A stretch of DNA of 64,000 bases from DATAFF01 sp963744915 (GCA_963744915.1 CAVUUY010000007.1:248001-312000); one strand, 5' to 3'. Positions 7,560 through 15,367 are shown, numbered from the stretch's first letter. Translations and numbers: made by a program. The notes: generated by a model not told the origin, from the sequence alone.

Positions 7560-8295
7560 ATGTGCAATCAATGCGATAAGCTCTCTGGAGCTCCGTCACG
7601 CCGCTTGATGCTGCAAGCCGCCGGCTTGGCAGCCTTCGGTCTCGCTGCTCCCGCCATCGGCTTCGCCGCGAAGGCGCCGCCTCCCAAGCCCGGCAATGTC
7701 CTGACGCCGGACGCTGCTCTCAAGCGTCTCGCCGAGGGCAATCGTCGTTATGTTCAGGGTGTGGCGCGGCGGCACGATTTCAAGCACGAGCGCGAGGCAC
7801 TGACCACCGGGCAGAACCCTTATGCCGGCATTTTGAGTTGTGCGGATTCGCGCATCGCCCCGGAATATGCCTTCGAACTCGGGGCGTGGCGACCTCTTCG
7901 TCTGCCGCCTCGCCGGGAACTTCGTCAATGACGACGTTCTGGCCAGTTTGGAATATACCGTGCAGGTCCTGGGAACGCCGCTCCTGATGGTTCTCGGCCA
8001 CCAGGCCTGCGGCGCCATCGATGCGGCAATGAAATCGATCGCGGATGGGTCGACCTTGCCCGGTCGCCTTCCTTCCCTCGTCACGGCGCTCAAGCCGGCC
8101 GTCGAGGCGGCACGGGGCAAGGCCGGCGACGCGCTGGAAAATGCGATCAGGCAGAATGTCGTTCTCAATGTCGAGAAGCTGAAGACGGCCACGCCGATCA
8201 TCAGCAAATTTGTCGCCGACAAGAAGGTCAATGTCGTCGGCGCGCTCTATCATCTCGACACTGGCAAGGTCGAGATTTTCCCGTCGCAAGCATGA
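7560..8295 (+). pseudogene. Tat-exported beta-carbonic anhydrase, broken by a +1 frameshift
   Basis: The first part encodes a twin-arginine leader (SRRLMLQAAGLAAFGLAAPA) and the zinc-site motif ILSCADSRIAPEYAFELG (C94, D96, R98). The second part, in another frame, encodes RGDLFVCRLAGNFVNDDVLASLEY and the second zinc motif GHQACGA. Both parts fit one continuous beta-carbonic anhydrase if one G is removed from the GGGG run at 7881-7884. As written, the first frame stops at 7931 after 123 codons and the protein would lack its His/Cys ligands. All other family motifs are intact. A recent mutation or a sequencing error is more likely than long-term decay. Confidence 0.85.
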
Positions 8296-8307
8296 ATTGA
8301 GGGAAGT

Positions 8308-8346
8308 GGCAGAGGTGGCTCGCTGTCGGACCGAGCGACCTCTGCC
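8308..8346 (+). terminator. Strong hairpin after the carbonic anhydrase gene
   Basis: GGCAGAGGT (8308-8316) pairs perfectly with ACCTCTGCC (8338-8346), and GCTCG (8318-8322) pairs with CGAGC (8332-8336) inside it, separated by one G-G mismatch. It starts 13 bases after the stop codon. The tail is not a clean T-run, so it may be a transcript-end stabiliser rather than a classical terminator. Confidence 0.55.
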
Positions 8347-8474
8347 TTGCCGCTCATGCAGGGAGTAAGCGGCTTAGCGTCACGCTAGCCGATCAGTTTT
8401 TGCGATTTCTGTGATAATTCTCACAAATCTGGCCCACAAATTATTGGGGACGGTCAGATTTCGGCCAAGAAGCC

Positions 8475-9179
8475 GTGCCAATTCCCCAACCCATGGGGAA
8501 TAGGGGATTTTTCCGGTTTGTGGTGATTGGCGTATCGCTCCTTCTGGGCGCGTGCTCGGCCGACCTGGTGGAGTTGCCGGGTTTCGGAGCCGGCGGCTGG
8601 TCGGAGCGCGGAGCACCGGCGGTCGGAGCGTCGCCGGCTGGGGCACCGGCGGGTAGCGGCTACCGCGCCTACGCGGCTGCATTGCTGGCCGAGCCGCGGA
8701 ACAACGTCAAATTCAGGCCTGACCTCGAATCCTATCTCGACGGCATGGCGGCGGCCACCCGGCGCAGCAGCGGCCTTCGGTCGGTTGCCGCAGGCGCCCG
8801 CATGAAGGAGGCGGCCCGCGCCCAGGCCCTCGACATGGCGCTCGGCGGCTATGTCGGTCATACCTCGCGCAATGGCTATGCCTTCGTGAAGCGCGCCAAC
8901 GCCTATTCCGATTACCGCACGAACGGCCGTCGCGCCGAGAACGCCGCGATGAACTGGCGGACGTCCGGCGCCGTCGACCAGGCGCGGGCCAAGGTGCTGT
9001 TCGAGCAATGGCTCAACTCCACCGGCCACCGCCACAACCTGCTCAACCCGGTTTTCGCCCATGTCGCCACCGGCGCGGTCGAGACCGGCAATTCCCTCTA
9101 CGCGGTGCAGATCTTCTGGCAGAATGACGGCCCGCCGGGAGCAGCGCCGGACGATGCCGCCGCCGCCGCCGTGCAGTAA
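8475..9179 (+). CDS. CAP/SCP-domain lipoprotein
   Basis: 234 residues starting with GTG (alternative ATG at 8493). The N-terminus has a hydrophobic stretch ending in a lipobox, SLLLGAC, so a lipid-anchored envelope protein is expected. The mature part carries a CAP (SCP/PR1) domain: repeated alanine-rich helix AARAQALDMA, YVGHTSRNGY, ARAKVLFEQWLNSTGHRHNLLNP and VATGAVETGNSLYAVQIFW, which correspond to the CAP signature histidines and glutamate. Bacterial CAP proteins are exported and of unclear function. A low-complexity Ala/Gly/Pro linker precedes the domain. Confidence 0.85.
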   Translation: MPIPQPMGNRGFFRFVVIGVSLLLGACSADLVELPGFGAGGWSERGAPAVGASPAGAPAGSGYRAYAAALLAEPRNNVKFRPDLESYLDGMAAATRRSSGLRSVAAGARMKEAARAQALDMALGGYVGHTSRNGYAFVKRANAYSDYRTNGRRAENAAMNWRTSGAVDQARAKVLFEQWLNSTGHRHNLLNPVFAHVATGAVETGNSLYAVQIFWQNDGPPGAAPDDAAAAAVQ

Positions 9180-9227
9180 TCCGTTCCGGCGGCGGATTGA
9201 CGGCCCGGTCAGCGCAAGGAGGAGCAG

Positions 9228-9611
9228 ATGCCGTCAAGCAAGCAAATGGTCGAAGCCGCCAATGCAGTCGTTCCGCGGATCACGCCCGCCGAGGCGCAGA
9301 AGCTGATGGCGCAGGAGAACACGCTCGTCGTCGATGTCCGGGACGCGCCCGAAGTGGAGAAGAGCGGCAAGGTCGCCGGTGCGGTCAATGTCTCGCGCGG
9401 CCTGCTCGAGTTTCGCGCCGATCCGGAATCACCCTATCATGACAAGAACTTTTCCAAGGACAGGACGGTCATTCTCTATTGTGCCTCGGGCGGTCGGTCG
9501 GCACTGAGCGGGAAGACGCTCAAGGAAATGGGCTATGACCGGGTGTACAATCTTGGCGCCTTCAAGGATTGGGCCGATAGCGGCGGCGCCATCGATAAGC
9601 CAACGAAATAG
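9228..9611 (+). CDS. Single-domain rhodanese-like protein
   Basis: 127 residues, one rhodanese domain. The active-site loop is YCASGGRS with Cys85; the substrate-cradle residues VVDVRDAPEV and the C-terminal YNLGAFKDWADSGG are typical of GlpE/PspE-like sulfurtransferases. There is no signal peptide, so it is cytoplasmic. AAGGAGGAG precedes the ATG by 5 bases. Its role would be to handle persulfide sulfur; the physiological acceptor is unknown. Confidence 0.9.
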   Translation: MPSSKQMVEAANAVVPRITPAEAQKLMAQENTLVVDVRDAPEVEKSGKVAGAVNVSRGLLEFRADPESPYHDKNFSKDRTVILYCASGGRSALSGKTLKEMGYDRVYNLGAFKDWADSGGAIDKPTK

Positions 9612-9631
9612 CAACGCCGACGCGCCGAACC

Positions 9632-10366
9632 TCAGCTCTCCAAAACCAGTTCGGCCGGATCCTTCTTCGAGCCTGTTGCAACGATCTTGAGCATGGTGAC
9701 CGCCAGCGGCCGCTGCAGCTTCAATGCCTCTTCCACCGGTGCCGTCAGCCAGGTCTCGATCTCGGCGCGGGTGGTCAGGATCACCGGCATCGCCTTGGGA
9801 TGGACGGGGGCCACGATGGCGTTGGCATCGGTGGTAAGAAAGCCAAAGAGATTGTTGGTGGTCTCGCCCTCCTTGATCTTGCGGACCGAAGTCCAGCGCG
9901 TCCACAAGCCGGCGAATACCGCCAGCGGCCGGCTGTCGTCCAGGGCGAACCAGACGTCGCCGCCATGGGCCCTGTTGAACTCGCTGAAGGAGGTGAAAGG
10001 CACCACGCAGCGATGCGCAGTTCCGAGCCAGCGCTTCCAATGCTGACTGCGCACATTGCGGATGTTCGTTGTTCCGCCGTCCGGCTCCAGCCGCAGGAGC
10101 GCATCGAAATCGACGTTTTTGCCCTTGGCCTCGAGTTTTTGCGCCCGCGCCTTGGCGGCATCGAACAGCGCCTTCTGCGACGACGGCATGCCCCAGCGCA
10201 TGGTGACGAGCTCGCGCACGCCATCCTCGCCCATGCGCACCACCGGCGCCGTAAAATCGGGAAAGACGCTCGGCTGCGGCGGGAGATTGCCGGCGTTGTC
10301 GCGCATCGCTTCGGTCAGCTCGGCGATCGCGGCCTGCCCCTTGGTCACGCTGTAGAGATTGCACAT
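9632..10366 (-). CDS. yedK: SOS response-associated peptidase / abasic-site shield (YedK, HMCES family)
   Basis: 244 residues beginning Met-Cys, which fixes the start at 10366 because Cys2 becomes the N-terminal nucleophile after Met removal. Family residues can be seen: NVRSQ (Asn104), TSFSEF (Glu129) and PVHPKAMPVIL (His189). In characterised members Cys2 forms a thiazolidine link to abasic sites in single-stranded DNA and protects them during replication. It differs from E. coli YedK by having FSEF where FYEW is common. No LexA box was identified upstream. It lies convergent to the rhodanese gene. Confidence 0.9.
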   Translation of the reverse strand: MCNLYSVTKGQAAIAELTEAMRDNAGNLPPQPSVFPDFTAPVVRMGEDGVRELVTMRWGMPSSQKALFDAAKARAQKLEAKGKNVDFDALLRLEPDGGTTNIRNVRSQHWKRWLGTAHRCVVPFTSFSEFNRAHGGDVWFALDDSRPLAVFAGLWTRWTSVRKIKEGETTNNLFGFLTTDANAIVAPVHPKAMPVILTTRAEIETWLTAPVEEALKLQRPLAVTMLKIVATGSKKDPAELVLES

Positions 10367-10509
10367 GCCTCGACAATTGCCGAGGGATCGCCGATCGGCA
10401 AGGCCCGTGCGATAGCTGCTGTGGAAAACCCTACGCCATTGCTGGCGGCGCCCGTCATCCGCGTTAGGTGTCGTAGCAAGTTTGGTGTGTCGAGTCGACT
10501 GTTCGGGAT

Positions 10510-10540
10510 GGCGGCCTGTTCCAGCGGGCCGCCTTCTTCC
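10510..10540 (+). terminator. GC-rich hairpin followed by TTCTTCC
   Basis: GGCGGCC (10510-10516) pairs with GGCCGCC (10527-10533) around a 10-base loop, followed by a pyrimidine tail. No + strand gene ends here, so it could close a short transcript from the 10367-10510 interval or act in the leader of the next gene. Weakly supported. Confidence 0.3.
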
Positions 10541-10629
10541 CACCCTTCGGTGCTCTTCCTGCATTCCCATCCATGGGCTAGGCTGATAAAGCCGGATTAT
10601 GAAACTGCAGGCGTCCCCGGAGGTACATC

Positions 10630-10917
10630 ATGAGAATTGTCGCTTTCGTGTTCCTGTTATTGGTCGGTATGACCGGATCGTCCTTTGCGGCCGTTTCGGC
10701 CAATGCGCAACGGGCCTGCATGGGCGACTACTTCCGGTTTTGCAGCTACACCGGCGGCAATATTCCGAGAGCCAGCGCCTGCATGCGCCGCAATTATGCG
10801 CGGCTCTCCCGGCCGTGCAGGATCGCCACCGCCAGGCCGGCGGCGCGCAGCCGCAAGCACAGCCATAAGCCCAGCCATAGGCGCATCCATAGGCACACCA
10901 CCAAGCACCGGCACTAG
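10630..10917 (+). CDS. Small secreted Cys-containing protein with His/Arg-rich tail
   Basis: 95 residues: a signal peptide (to about SSFAAVSA), then a compact region with four cysteines (RACMGDYFRFCSY, SACMRRNYARLSRPC) and a tail dominated by His, Arg, Lys and Ser. The cysteine block resembles a rhizobial family of small exported proteins sometimes mis-annotated as phosphodiesterase. GGAGG lies 6 bases before the ATG. The His-rich tail could bind metal, which is speculation. It is the first of a run of small exported proteins. Confidence 0.7.
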   Translation: MRIVAFVFLLLVGMTGSSFAAVSANAQRACMGDYFRFCSYTGGNIPRASACMRRNYARLSRPCRIATARPAARSRKHSHKPSHRRIHRHTTKHRH

Positions 10918-10934
10918 GGCGGACTCCGCCTCAG

Positions 10935-11606
10935 CTAACGACAGGGACGAGAAACCCCGCCATAGCTCCGATACATTCCGGTTTTCGGATTGAAGGAGGT
11001 ATATTTGGCACGGCAATGGTCCAGCCATTCCGGACTGAACTTGGGCGGCAGGCCGTGACGGACACGGGCCGGACTTTGCAGTGCCCGTCGCCCGCCGGCA
11101 CTGTCGGGCACGGCGAAGCTGTCCGTCAGCACCGGCTCGGGTGCGGGTGGTGTGGGCTCTGTGGGCTCTGTGGGCTCTGTGGGTAAGGCCGGGCTCGCGC
11201 TGCCGTCGGCGGTCGATTGCTCGCCACCGCGCGCCTCCTTCAGGGCCGGCAGAAGAGTCGTCTCGGTAATGGTCCGCAGCCGCAGCTCGATGTCCTTTGC
11301 ATCGACATGCTGTGCCATGAGCTGAATCATTGCATCGAATTCGGCGCGGCAATCCCCCTCGATGGCGGCGATCAGCAAGGCGCTCCAGTTTTCGTCCTGA
11401 ACGCGGCCGGCGAAGGTCCGGACGCAGTCGCGCAATCTGGAGATGGCCGGCGTTCCCTCTTCCTGCCACCCATCGCCGGCGTTCTGGCTCCAGGAGGGCG
11501 AAGAAGGCAACAATAATGCGGCGGCCAGCAAGACTATGCAGCCGCGCCGAGCAAGGTCATTTAACCGACTATTCGTACTCAACACCCGCTCGCCAAACCG
11601 TCCCAC
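10935..11606 (-). CDS. Secreted BA14K-like protein with TEP repeat linker
   Basis: About 223 residues from a GTG at 11606; the start is uncertain. A basic N-terminus and hydrophobic stretch (CIVLLAAALLLPSSPSWSQ) form a signal peptide. The middle is an acidic helical region, then a Thr-Glu-Pro linker encoded by 9-base tandem repeats. The last 30 residues, WLDHCRAKYTSFNPKTGMYR followed by SYGGVSRPCR, match the BA14K pattern (Cys-x-x-x-Tyr-x-Ser-Phe-Asp/Asn-Pro-x-Thr-Gly). BA14K proteins are surface or periplasmic immunoreactive proteins of Brucella and relatives with no firm biochemical role. Confidence 0.7.
   Translation of the reverse strand: MGRFGERVLSTNSRLNDLARRGCIVLLAAALLLPSSPSWSQNAGDGWQEEGTPAISRLRDCVRTFAGRVQDENWSALLIAAIEGDCRAEFDAMIQLMAQHVDAKDIELRLRTITETTLLPALKEARGGEQSTADGSASPALPTEPTEPTEPTPPAPEPVLTDSFAVPDSAGGRRALQSPARVRHGLPPKFSPEWLDHCRAKYTSFNPKTGMYRSYGGVSRPCR
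11151..11183 (+). repeat. 9-base tandem repeat (about 3.7 copies)
   Basis: The unit TGTGGGCTC occurs at 11151, 11160 and 11169, with a partial copy to 11183. It lies in frame within the BA14K-like gene on the opposite strand and encodes the Thr-Glu-Pro linker, so copy-number change would lengthen or shorten the linker without breaking the frame. Confidence 0.85.
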
Positions 11607-11752
11607 TGTATTTGATAGAACAAATCATGGTCAAATGATGATGCGACGGAGCCATTGTTCTGTGGACATCGCAGTCTGATTTGCAGTGTCGTCCGCAAAC
11701 CTACCAAAATCTTCCGGTTTGATGGTGGCCGAAACGAATCACGAGGGAAATC

Positions 11753-11980
11753 ATGAAAGGGATTATTGCTGTAGTCGCGGCTGCCGCGAGCCTTGTCCTG
11801 GCGGCCAACGCGGCAAATGCCGGCCGAGCGGTGAACACGGCCCTCGGCACCGCCGCCGGCCTGGTGGTTTTCGGCCCGGTGGGCGCGGTGGCCGGCGCCG
11901 CCGTGGGCTTTACCGCCGGCAAAGGCATAGCGCGCTCCTGGGGCCTCTCGCGACCGCACCGCAGGGTGACGCGGCGCTGA
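11753..11980 (+). CDS. Small glycine-zipper-like exported protein
   Basis: 75 residues: a signal peptide (IIAVVAAAASLVLAANAANA) then a Gly/Ala-rich hydrophobic segment with small residues at regular spacing (TAAGLVVFGPVGAVAGAAVG) and a basic tail (RPHRRVTRR). The pattern fits glycine-zipper envelope proteins that pack as membrane helices. GAGGGA stands 6-7 bases before the ATG. No specific function can be assigned. Confidence 0.65.
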   Translation: MKGIIAVVAAAASLVLAANAANAGRAVNTALGTAAGLVVFGPVGAVAGAAVGFTAGKGIARSWGLSRPHRRVTRR

Positions 11981-12100
11981 GACTGTCTAAATTACGACGT
12001 TACTTGCACGCTCCGCCCTTTTCGAGGGCCGGTTCCCGGCGTTCACGGGAACTTCATACCCGCACCGGCCTTATTGAATGGGTAATAGGAGTGCTCAGCA

Positions 12101-12667
12101 ATGGCCATCAAAACACTTATTCTTGCAAGTGCCGCATTTCTGGCAGCCGTGCCTTTCAGCCCCCATGTGGTGCTCGCTCAGGGCACCACCTATGTCGCGC
12201 CCGACCAGGGGCAGTCCGGGGACGACCAACCGCCGCAAGACATGAAGAAGCAGCGACGGCACGGCCAGACGGGCGACGATCAGACGTCAGGTGATGTGAA
12301 GAAGCGGCATATGGAGGGTCAGAACGACGGGCAATCATCGCCCGAAATGCGGAATGACAGGAAGGAGGCGATGGGCCACGACAGGCATGGCCAGTGGATG
12401 CGTCACCGCGAAGGCAAGTTCCGCTATTTCCGTGACGGCTACTACTATGCGACGCCGTGGTGGGCCGCTGGGGGTGGTGTCGATGGCGGCGGCATCGGCT
12501 GCAACGAAGGTGCCCGCATCGTGTCCCGCCGCGGCTTCAACCGGGTGGTCCCGATGGATTGCGGCGGCGACTTCTACACCTATCGCGGCTGGCGTGGCGG
12601 CGGGCCGTGGCGCATCCGGGTCAACTCGGATACCGGCCAAATCGTTGCCACCCGTCCCCTCGGATAA
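12101..12667 (+). CDS. Secreted protein with charged imperfect repeats
   Basis: 188 residues with a signal peptide ending near VVLAQG. Residues about 30-90 form a hydrophilic, Gln/Asp/Lys-rich region with three imperfect repeats around the words QSGDDQPPQDMKK, QTGDDQTSGDVKK and QNDGQSSPEMRN. The C-terminal half is Tyr/Gly/Trp rich with two cysteines (GIGCNEGARIVSRRGFNRV, PMDCGGDFYTYRG) and ends in WRIRVNSDTGQIVATRPLG. I recall the C-terminal module from other rhizobial exported proteins but know no function. GGAG precedes the ATG at 10 bases. Confidence 0.65.
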   Translation: MAIKTLILASAAFLAAVPFSPHVVLAQGTTYVAPDQGQSGDDQPPQDMKKQRRHGQTGDDQTSGDVKKRHMEGQNDGQSSPEMRNDRKEAMGHDRHGQWMRHREGKFRYFRDGYYYATPWWAAGGGVDGGGIGCNEGARIVSRRGFNRVVPMDCGGDFYTYRGWRGGGPWRIRVNSDTGQIVATRPLG

Positions 12668-12806
12668 ATTATTTCTGGACAATTGAGCGAGGGCGGGAGC
12701 AGGCAACTCCCGCCCTAATCTTGTGCCAAGCCGGTCGTATTTCAGCTTTGGCCGTCGAAAATCGAGCAAGCCCGGGGTTTCGACGACAAAAGCAACAGGA
12801 ATATTG

Positions 12807-13148
12807 ATGAAGTCCTTCCTTTTTCTTGCCGTTTCATCGGCCCTCGTCGTCGGTGCCGTTCCCGCGGCTCAGGCAATGCAACTCAATCAAGATGCCATTC
12901 GGCGTCTCTTCCCGGGCACCTTCGATGTGTCCTTCAAGCACAAGACCTATTTCATGGTGACTGCCCGAGCCAACGGCACGATGACAGGCCGGATGGCCGG
13001 AATGACCGACCAGGGTTCCTGGAGCGTGCGGGGCCAAAAGCTGTGCATTGCCTTCAGCAGGTGGAATGAGGGTAGGACAAAATGCAAGGACGTCTTTTTT
13101 GAAGGCGGCTGGATCCGTAGCGGAACCTTCTTTTTCAAAAGGCGCTAG
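12807..13148 (+). CDS. Small secreted LFPGTF-family protein, copy 1
   Basis: 113 residues: signal peptide (FLFLAVSSALVVGAVPAAQA) and an 88-residue mature domain with RRLFPGTF, GRMAG, WSV, two cysteines (KLCIAF and TKCKD) and a final GGWIRSGTFFFKRR. It aligns without gaps to the protein at 60593-60937, with 39 identical positions of 88. The paired cysteines are positioned to form one disulfide in the periplasm. AGGA at 7 bases supports the ATG at 12807. I know no characterised member of this family. Confidence 0.75.
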   Translation: MKSFLFLAVSSALVVGAVPAAQAMQLNQDAIRRLFPGTFDVSFKHKTYFMVTARANGTMTGRMAGMTDQGSWSVRGQKLCIAFSRWNEGRTKCKDVFFEGGWIRSGTFFFKRR

Positions 13149-13201
13149 ACTACAATTTCAGCGTGTATGTTCGGCCGTCAGACGGCACTATGGATTATGG
13201 C

Positions 13202-13480
13202 TCAGTCGGCCTCTCGGTCGAGCCGCTCGAGCGCGGCGAGAAGGAGCGCGCCGGCGCGCACGAGATTGTCGCGCGATGCGCCGGGTCGGAATCGCGGTTT
13301 GCGCCACGGCCAGAAAAGCTCCGGCCATCCCGCCTTGGCGTAACGCGGCACGCCTGCCAAGGCCAAGGCCGCCGCCGCTTTGGGCAGATCGTTCGGCTTC
13401 AGATCGTGCGATGGAAGAAACTCTACCGCGGACAGGCTTCGCCATTCATCGATGATGTCTGCGAGGGCTTTGTCTCGCAT
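13202..13480 (-). CDS. Hypothetical protein, 92 residues
   Basis: A soluble protein with DIIDEWRSL at the N-terminus and a C-terminal PWRKPRFRPGASRDNLVRAG followed by ALLLAALERLDR. The end (Trp-Pro-Trp, then D-N-L-V-R-A-G-A-L) is reminiscent of phage and bacterial nucleotide-hydrolase-associated proteins with an R-D-x-L-V-K-A-A/G-A-L segment, but the match is too short to call. GGGAG 7 bases before the ATG at 13480 supports the start; the frame is open to 13498. It lies convergent to the LFPGTF copy 1 gene. Confidence 0.5.
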   Translation of the reverse strand: MRDKALADIIDEWRSLSAVEFLPSHDLKPNDLPKAAAALALAGVPRYAKAGWPELFWPWRKPRFRPGASRDNLVRAGALLLAALERLDREAD

Positions 13481-13577
13481 GCCGTTGCTCCCCCTCAACG
13501 CTCGATACGAAGATCATCCTCTAGGGGCTCGCACCGCCTACGGCAAGCTGAAAGGACTGGTGAGCGCCGGGAAAGGC

Positions 13578-14747
13578 TTAACGGCTATATGCCGCTTCAC
13601 GGTGTTTGGCGAGAGAGGTCCAGTCGATATCGATGCCAAGCCCCGCCGCGTCCGGAAGGTATGCATGACCAGCTTTTATCGTAATTCCGCCGGTGATGAA
13701 TTTGTGTGGGCCGAGATCGAGAAATGACACGTGGCCCTCGCAATCCACCGGGTAGTGGGTGCGGATCGCCGACGCGATGTGGCAGCAGGCGGTGTCGCCG
13801 ATGAGCGTATAGGGGTTGGTATCCACCGAGACCCCGATATTGGCGCTCTCGCAGATAGCGACGGCTTTCATGGATTCGAAGAACCCACCGAGGCGGTTGA
13901 GCTTGAGCACGATGCGGTCGCAAGCCTGCATGCGCGCGATCTGCAGCATCTGCTTCGCCGACCACACGGACTTATCCAGGATCACCGGCACGCCCGCGGC
14001 ACGCCGGACGTGAACGTGCCCGTCCAGGTCGGCATAGGGGAGGGGTTGCTCGATGGAAAGATTGTCGCAACTGGCGTAGCGGCGCAGCGACTGGACAGTC
14101 CATGCCGCGCTTTCCCAGCCCTGATTGGCGTCGGCGTCGATCATGACGTCGCGCGGAGTTGCCGCGACAGCGGCATCCAGCTTGGCGAGCTCGGAAAGCA
14201 GGCTGTCGCGGCTCCAGCCATTGGCCAGCAGGACGTCACCGACCTTGATCTTGAGTCCTTTGAAGCCGCGCGAGACGTAGTCCCGGCAAGCATCCGCCAT
14301 CGCGTCAGGTGTCTTGTGATAGAGGTTCGTCAGCATGCTCAGCTCGTTGCGATAGGCACCGCCGAGCAGGGCATGAACCGGCAGGCCACGGACTTTGCCG
14401 ACCAGATCGTAAAGCGCCATGTCCACACCGGACCGCGCCGCACGAGAGCCGGGCATGCCGCCACCGTAAGCAGCCTCCATCAAATGTTGGCAGAGTGCGA
14501 AATTGCCCGGATCGCGCCCCTTGAGCGCCACGTCGTAGCGCGCGACCTGGGTTTCCAGCTGTTCGCCGGACTCGCCCAGATACCATTCCTGGCTCGAGGC
14601 CTCGCCAATGCCATATGCGCCATCCTCGGTCGTGACCTTCACGAGGACCGACGGCGGATGCCGAGGCCAGACATACTCGTCCTCGACCCACGCCTCCTTG
14701 ATGGCGATTGGGTACAGACGAAAGCCTTCGATGGACGCGATCTTCAT
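13578..14747 (-). CDS. Enolase-superfamily enzyme, muconate-lactonizing (MLE) subgroup
   Basis: 389 residues. An N-terminal capping domain is followed by a barrel with the KxK motif (KGLKIKVGD), the first metal ligand in VMIDADANQGW, the second in LSIEQPLPY, the third in VPVILDKSVW and the late lysine in IVLKLNRLGG. The KxK plus second lysine pattern defines the MLE subgroup (cycloisomerases, epimerases, dehydratases acting on a carboxylate alpha-proton). The specificity loop does not point to a known substrate. The start at 14747 gives the normal N-terminus; the frame is open to 14783. No pathway partners are adjacent. Confidence 0.85.
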   Translation of the reverse strand: MKIASIEGFRLYPIAIKEAWVEDEYVWPRHPPSVLVKVTTEDGAYGIGEASSQEWYLGESGEQLETQVARYDVALKGRDPGNFALCQHLMEAAYGGGMPGSRAARSGVDMALYDLVGKVRGLPVHALLGGAYRNELSMLTNLYHKTPDAMADACRDYVSRGFKGLKIKVGDVLLANGWSRDSLLSELAKLDAAVAATPRDVMIDADANQGWESAAWTVQSLRRYASCDNLSIEQPLPYADLDGHVHVRRAAGVPVILDKSVWSAKQMLQIARMQACDRIVLKLNRLGGFFESMKAVAICESANIGVSVDTNPYTLIGDTACCHIASAIRTHYPVDCEGHVSFLDLGPHKFITGGITIKAGHAYLPDAAGLGIDIDWTSLAKHREAAYSR

Positions 14748-14848
14748 TCCACCACGGGAGCATATTGAAGGCAGGATCGGCAAGCGGGGAATGAATATCG
14801 AGGCTAGGGCCAGGACCCTTTAATTGATCGAATTGATAGACCCCCCTC

Positions 14849-14880
14849 TTTCCCTTCTCCCCGCTCGCGGGAGAGGGAAA
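14849..14880. repeat. Palindromic element (CCCTTCTCCCC...GGGAGAGGGAAA type)
   Basis: TTTCCCT (14849-14855) pairs with AGGGAAA (14874-14880), and CTCCC (14857-14861) pairs with GGGAG (14869-14873), with one unpaired T. Similar pyrimidine/purine palindromes lie at about 47824-47850 and 60958-60991. All three are intergenic, which suggests a dispersed family that may act at transcript ends. Confidence 0.55.
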
Positions 14881-14917
14881 CGAAGGGCACGGCGATCTCC
14901 CAAAAAGGGTCCTAACC

Positions 14918-15367
14918 CTACTGCGGGAGCAGGTCCTTCGGGTAACAAAGGACGGTTGAGGTGCTCGTGCTGCTGTAGGCGCTGCGCTTGCCGCAACTGC
15001 GCCCGGATTTGTCTACATCATAGGGGCAGGGGCATTCACCGGTAAATTCGGCGCGGGAGTGGGCGATGAGGGCCGCCACCTGGCCCGCCGAAAGCTCAAA
15101 TCCAGATTGGGATGGCTTGGCTTTGGCGCTATCCTGGCTTTGCGGGGCGGCCGGTTCGGGCGCCCTCTTTTGCTCCACGAGGTCGCCCGCCGTCACGATG
15201 GCTGGGTCGGCCTGGTTGTCAGGCGGTGCCGAAGGGACAAATCCTGCCTGCTCGGTCCCCGTGGGCGCTACCACCTGCTCGCCAGTCGAGCACGCGCCGA
15301 AAAGCAGCATCAGGCTTGCAGCGCACGCCCGATGCATCGATTGCCTTTGTGCCACCTGGTCGGCCAT
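14918..15367 (-). CDS. Lipoprotein with conserved cysteine-rich C-terminus
   Basis: About 149 residues. A hydrophobic segment ends in the lipobox LMLLFGACS. A Pro/Ala/Gln-rich linker is followed by GQVAALIAHSRAEFTGECPC and a C-terminus containing PYDVDKSGRSCGKRSAYS and LCYPKDL. The Cys-Pro-Cys-Pro-Tyr ... Gly-Arg-Ser-Cys-Gly block is a pattern I recall from unannotated alphaproteobacterial proteins, but no function is known to me. The ATG at 15367 follows AAGGA; the ATG at 15337 (after AAAGG) gives a shorter leader and is equally possible. Confidence 0.65.
   Translation of the reverse strand: MADQVAQRQSMHRACAASLMLLFGACSTGEQVVAPTGTEQAGFVPSAPPDNQADPAIVTAGDLVEQKRAPEPAAPQSQDSAKAKPSQSGFELSAGQVAALIAHSRAEFTGECPCPYDVDKSGRSCGKRSAYSSTSTSTVLCYPKDLLPQ

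Noticed and set aside
10450..10526. LexA box upstream of yedK
   Set aside because: GTTC occurs twice (10501-10504 and 10518-10521) but with 13 bases between, not the 7 expected of the alphaproteobacterial GTTC-N7-GTTC operator.
14824..15045. Small + strand frame in the gap after the enolase-superfamily gene
   Set aside because: Starts within the palindromic element and overlaps the supported lipoprotein gene on the other strand.
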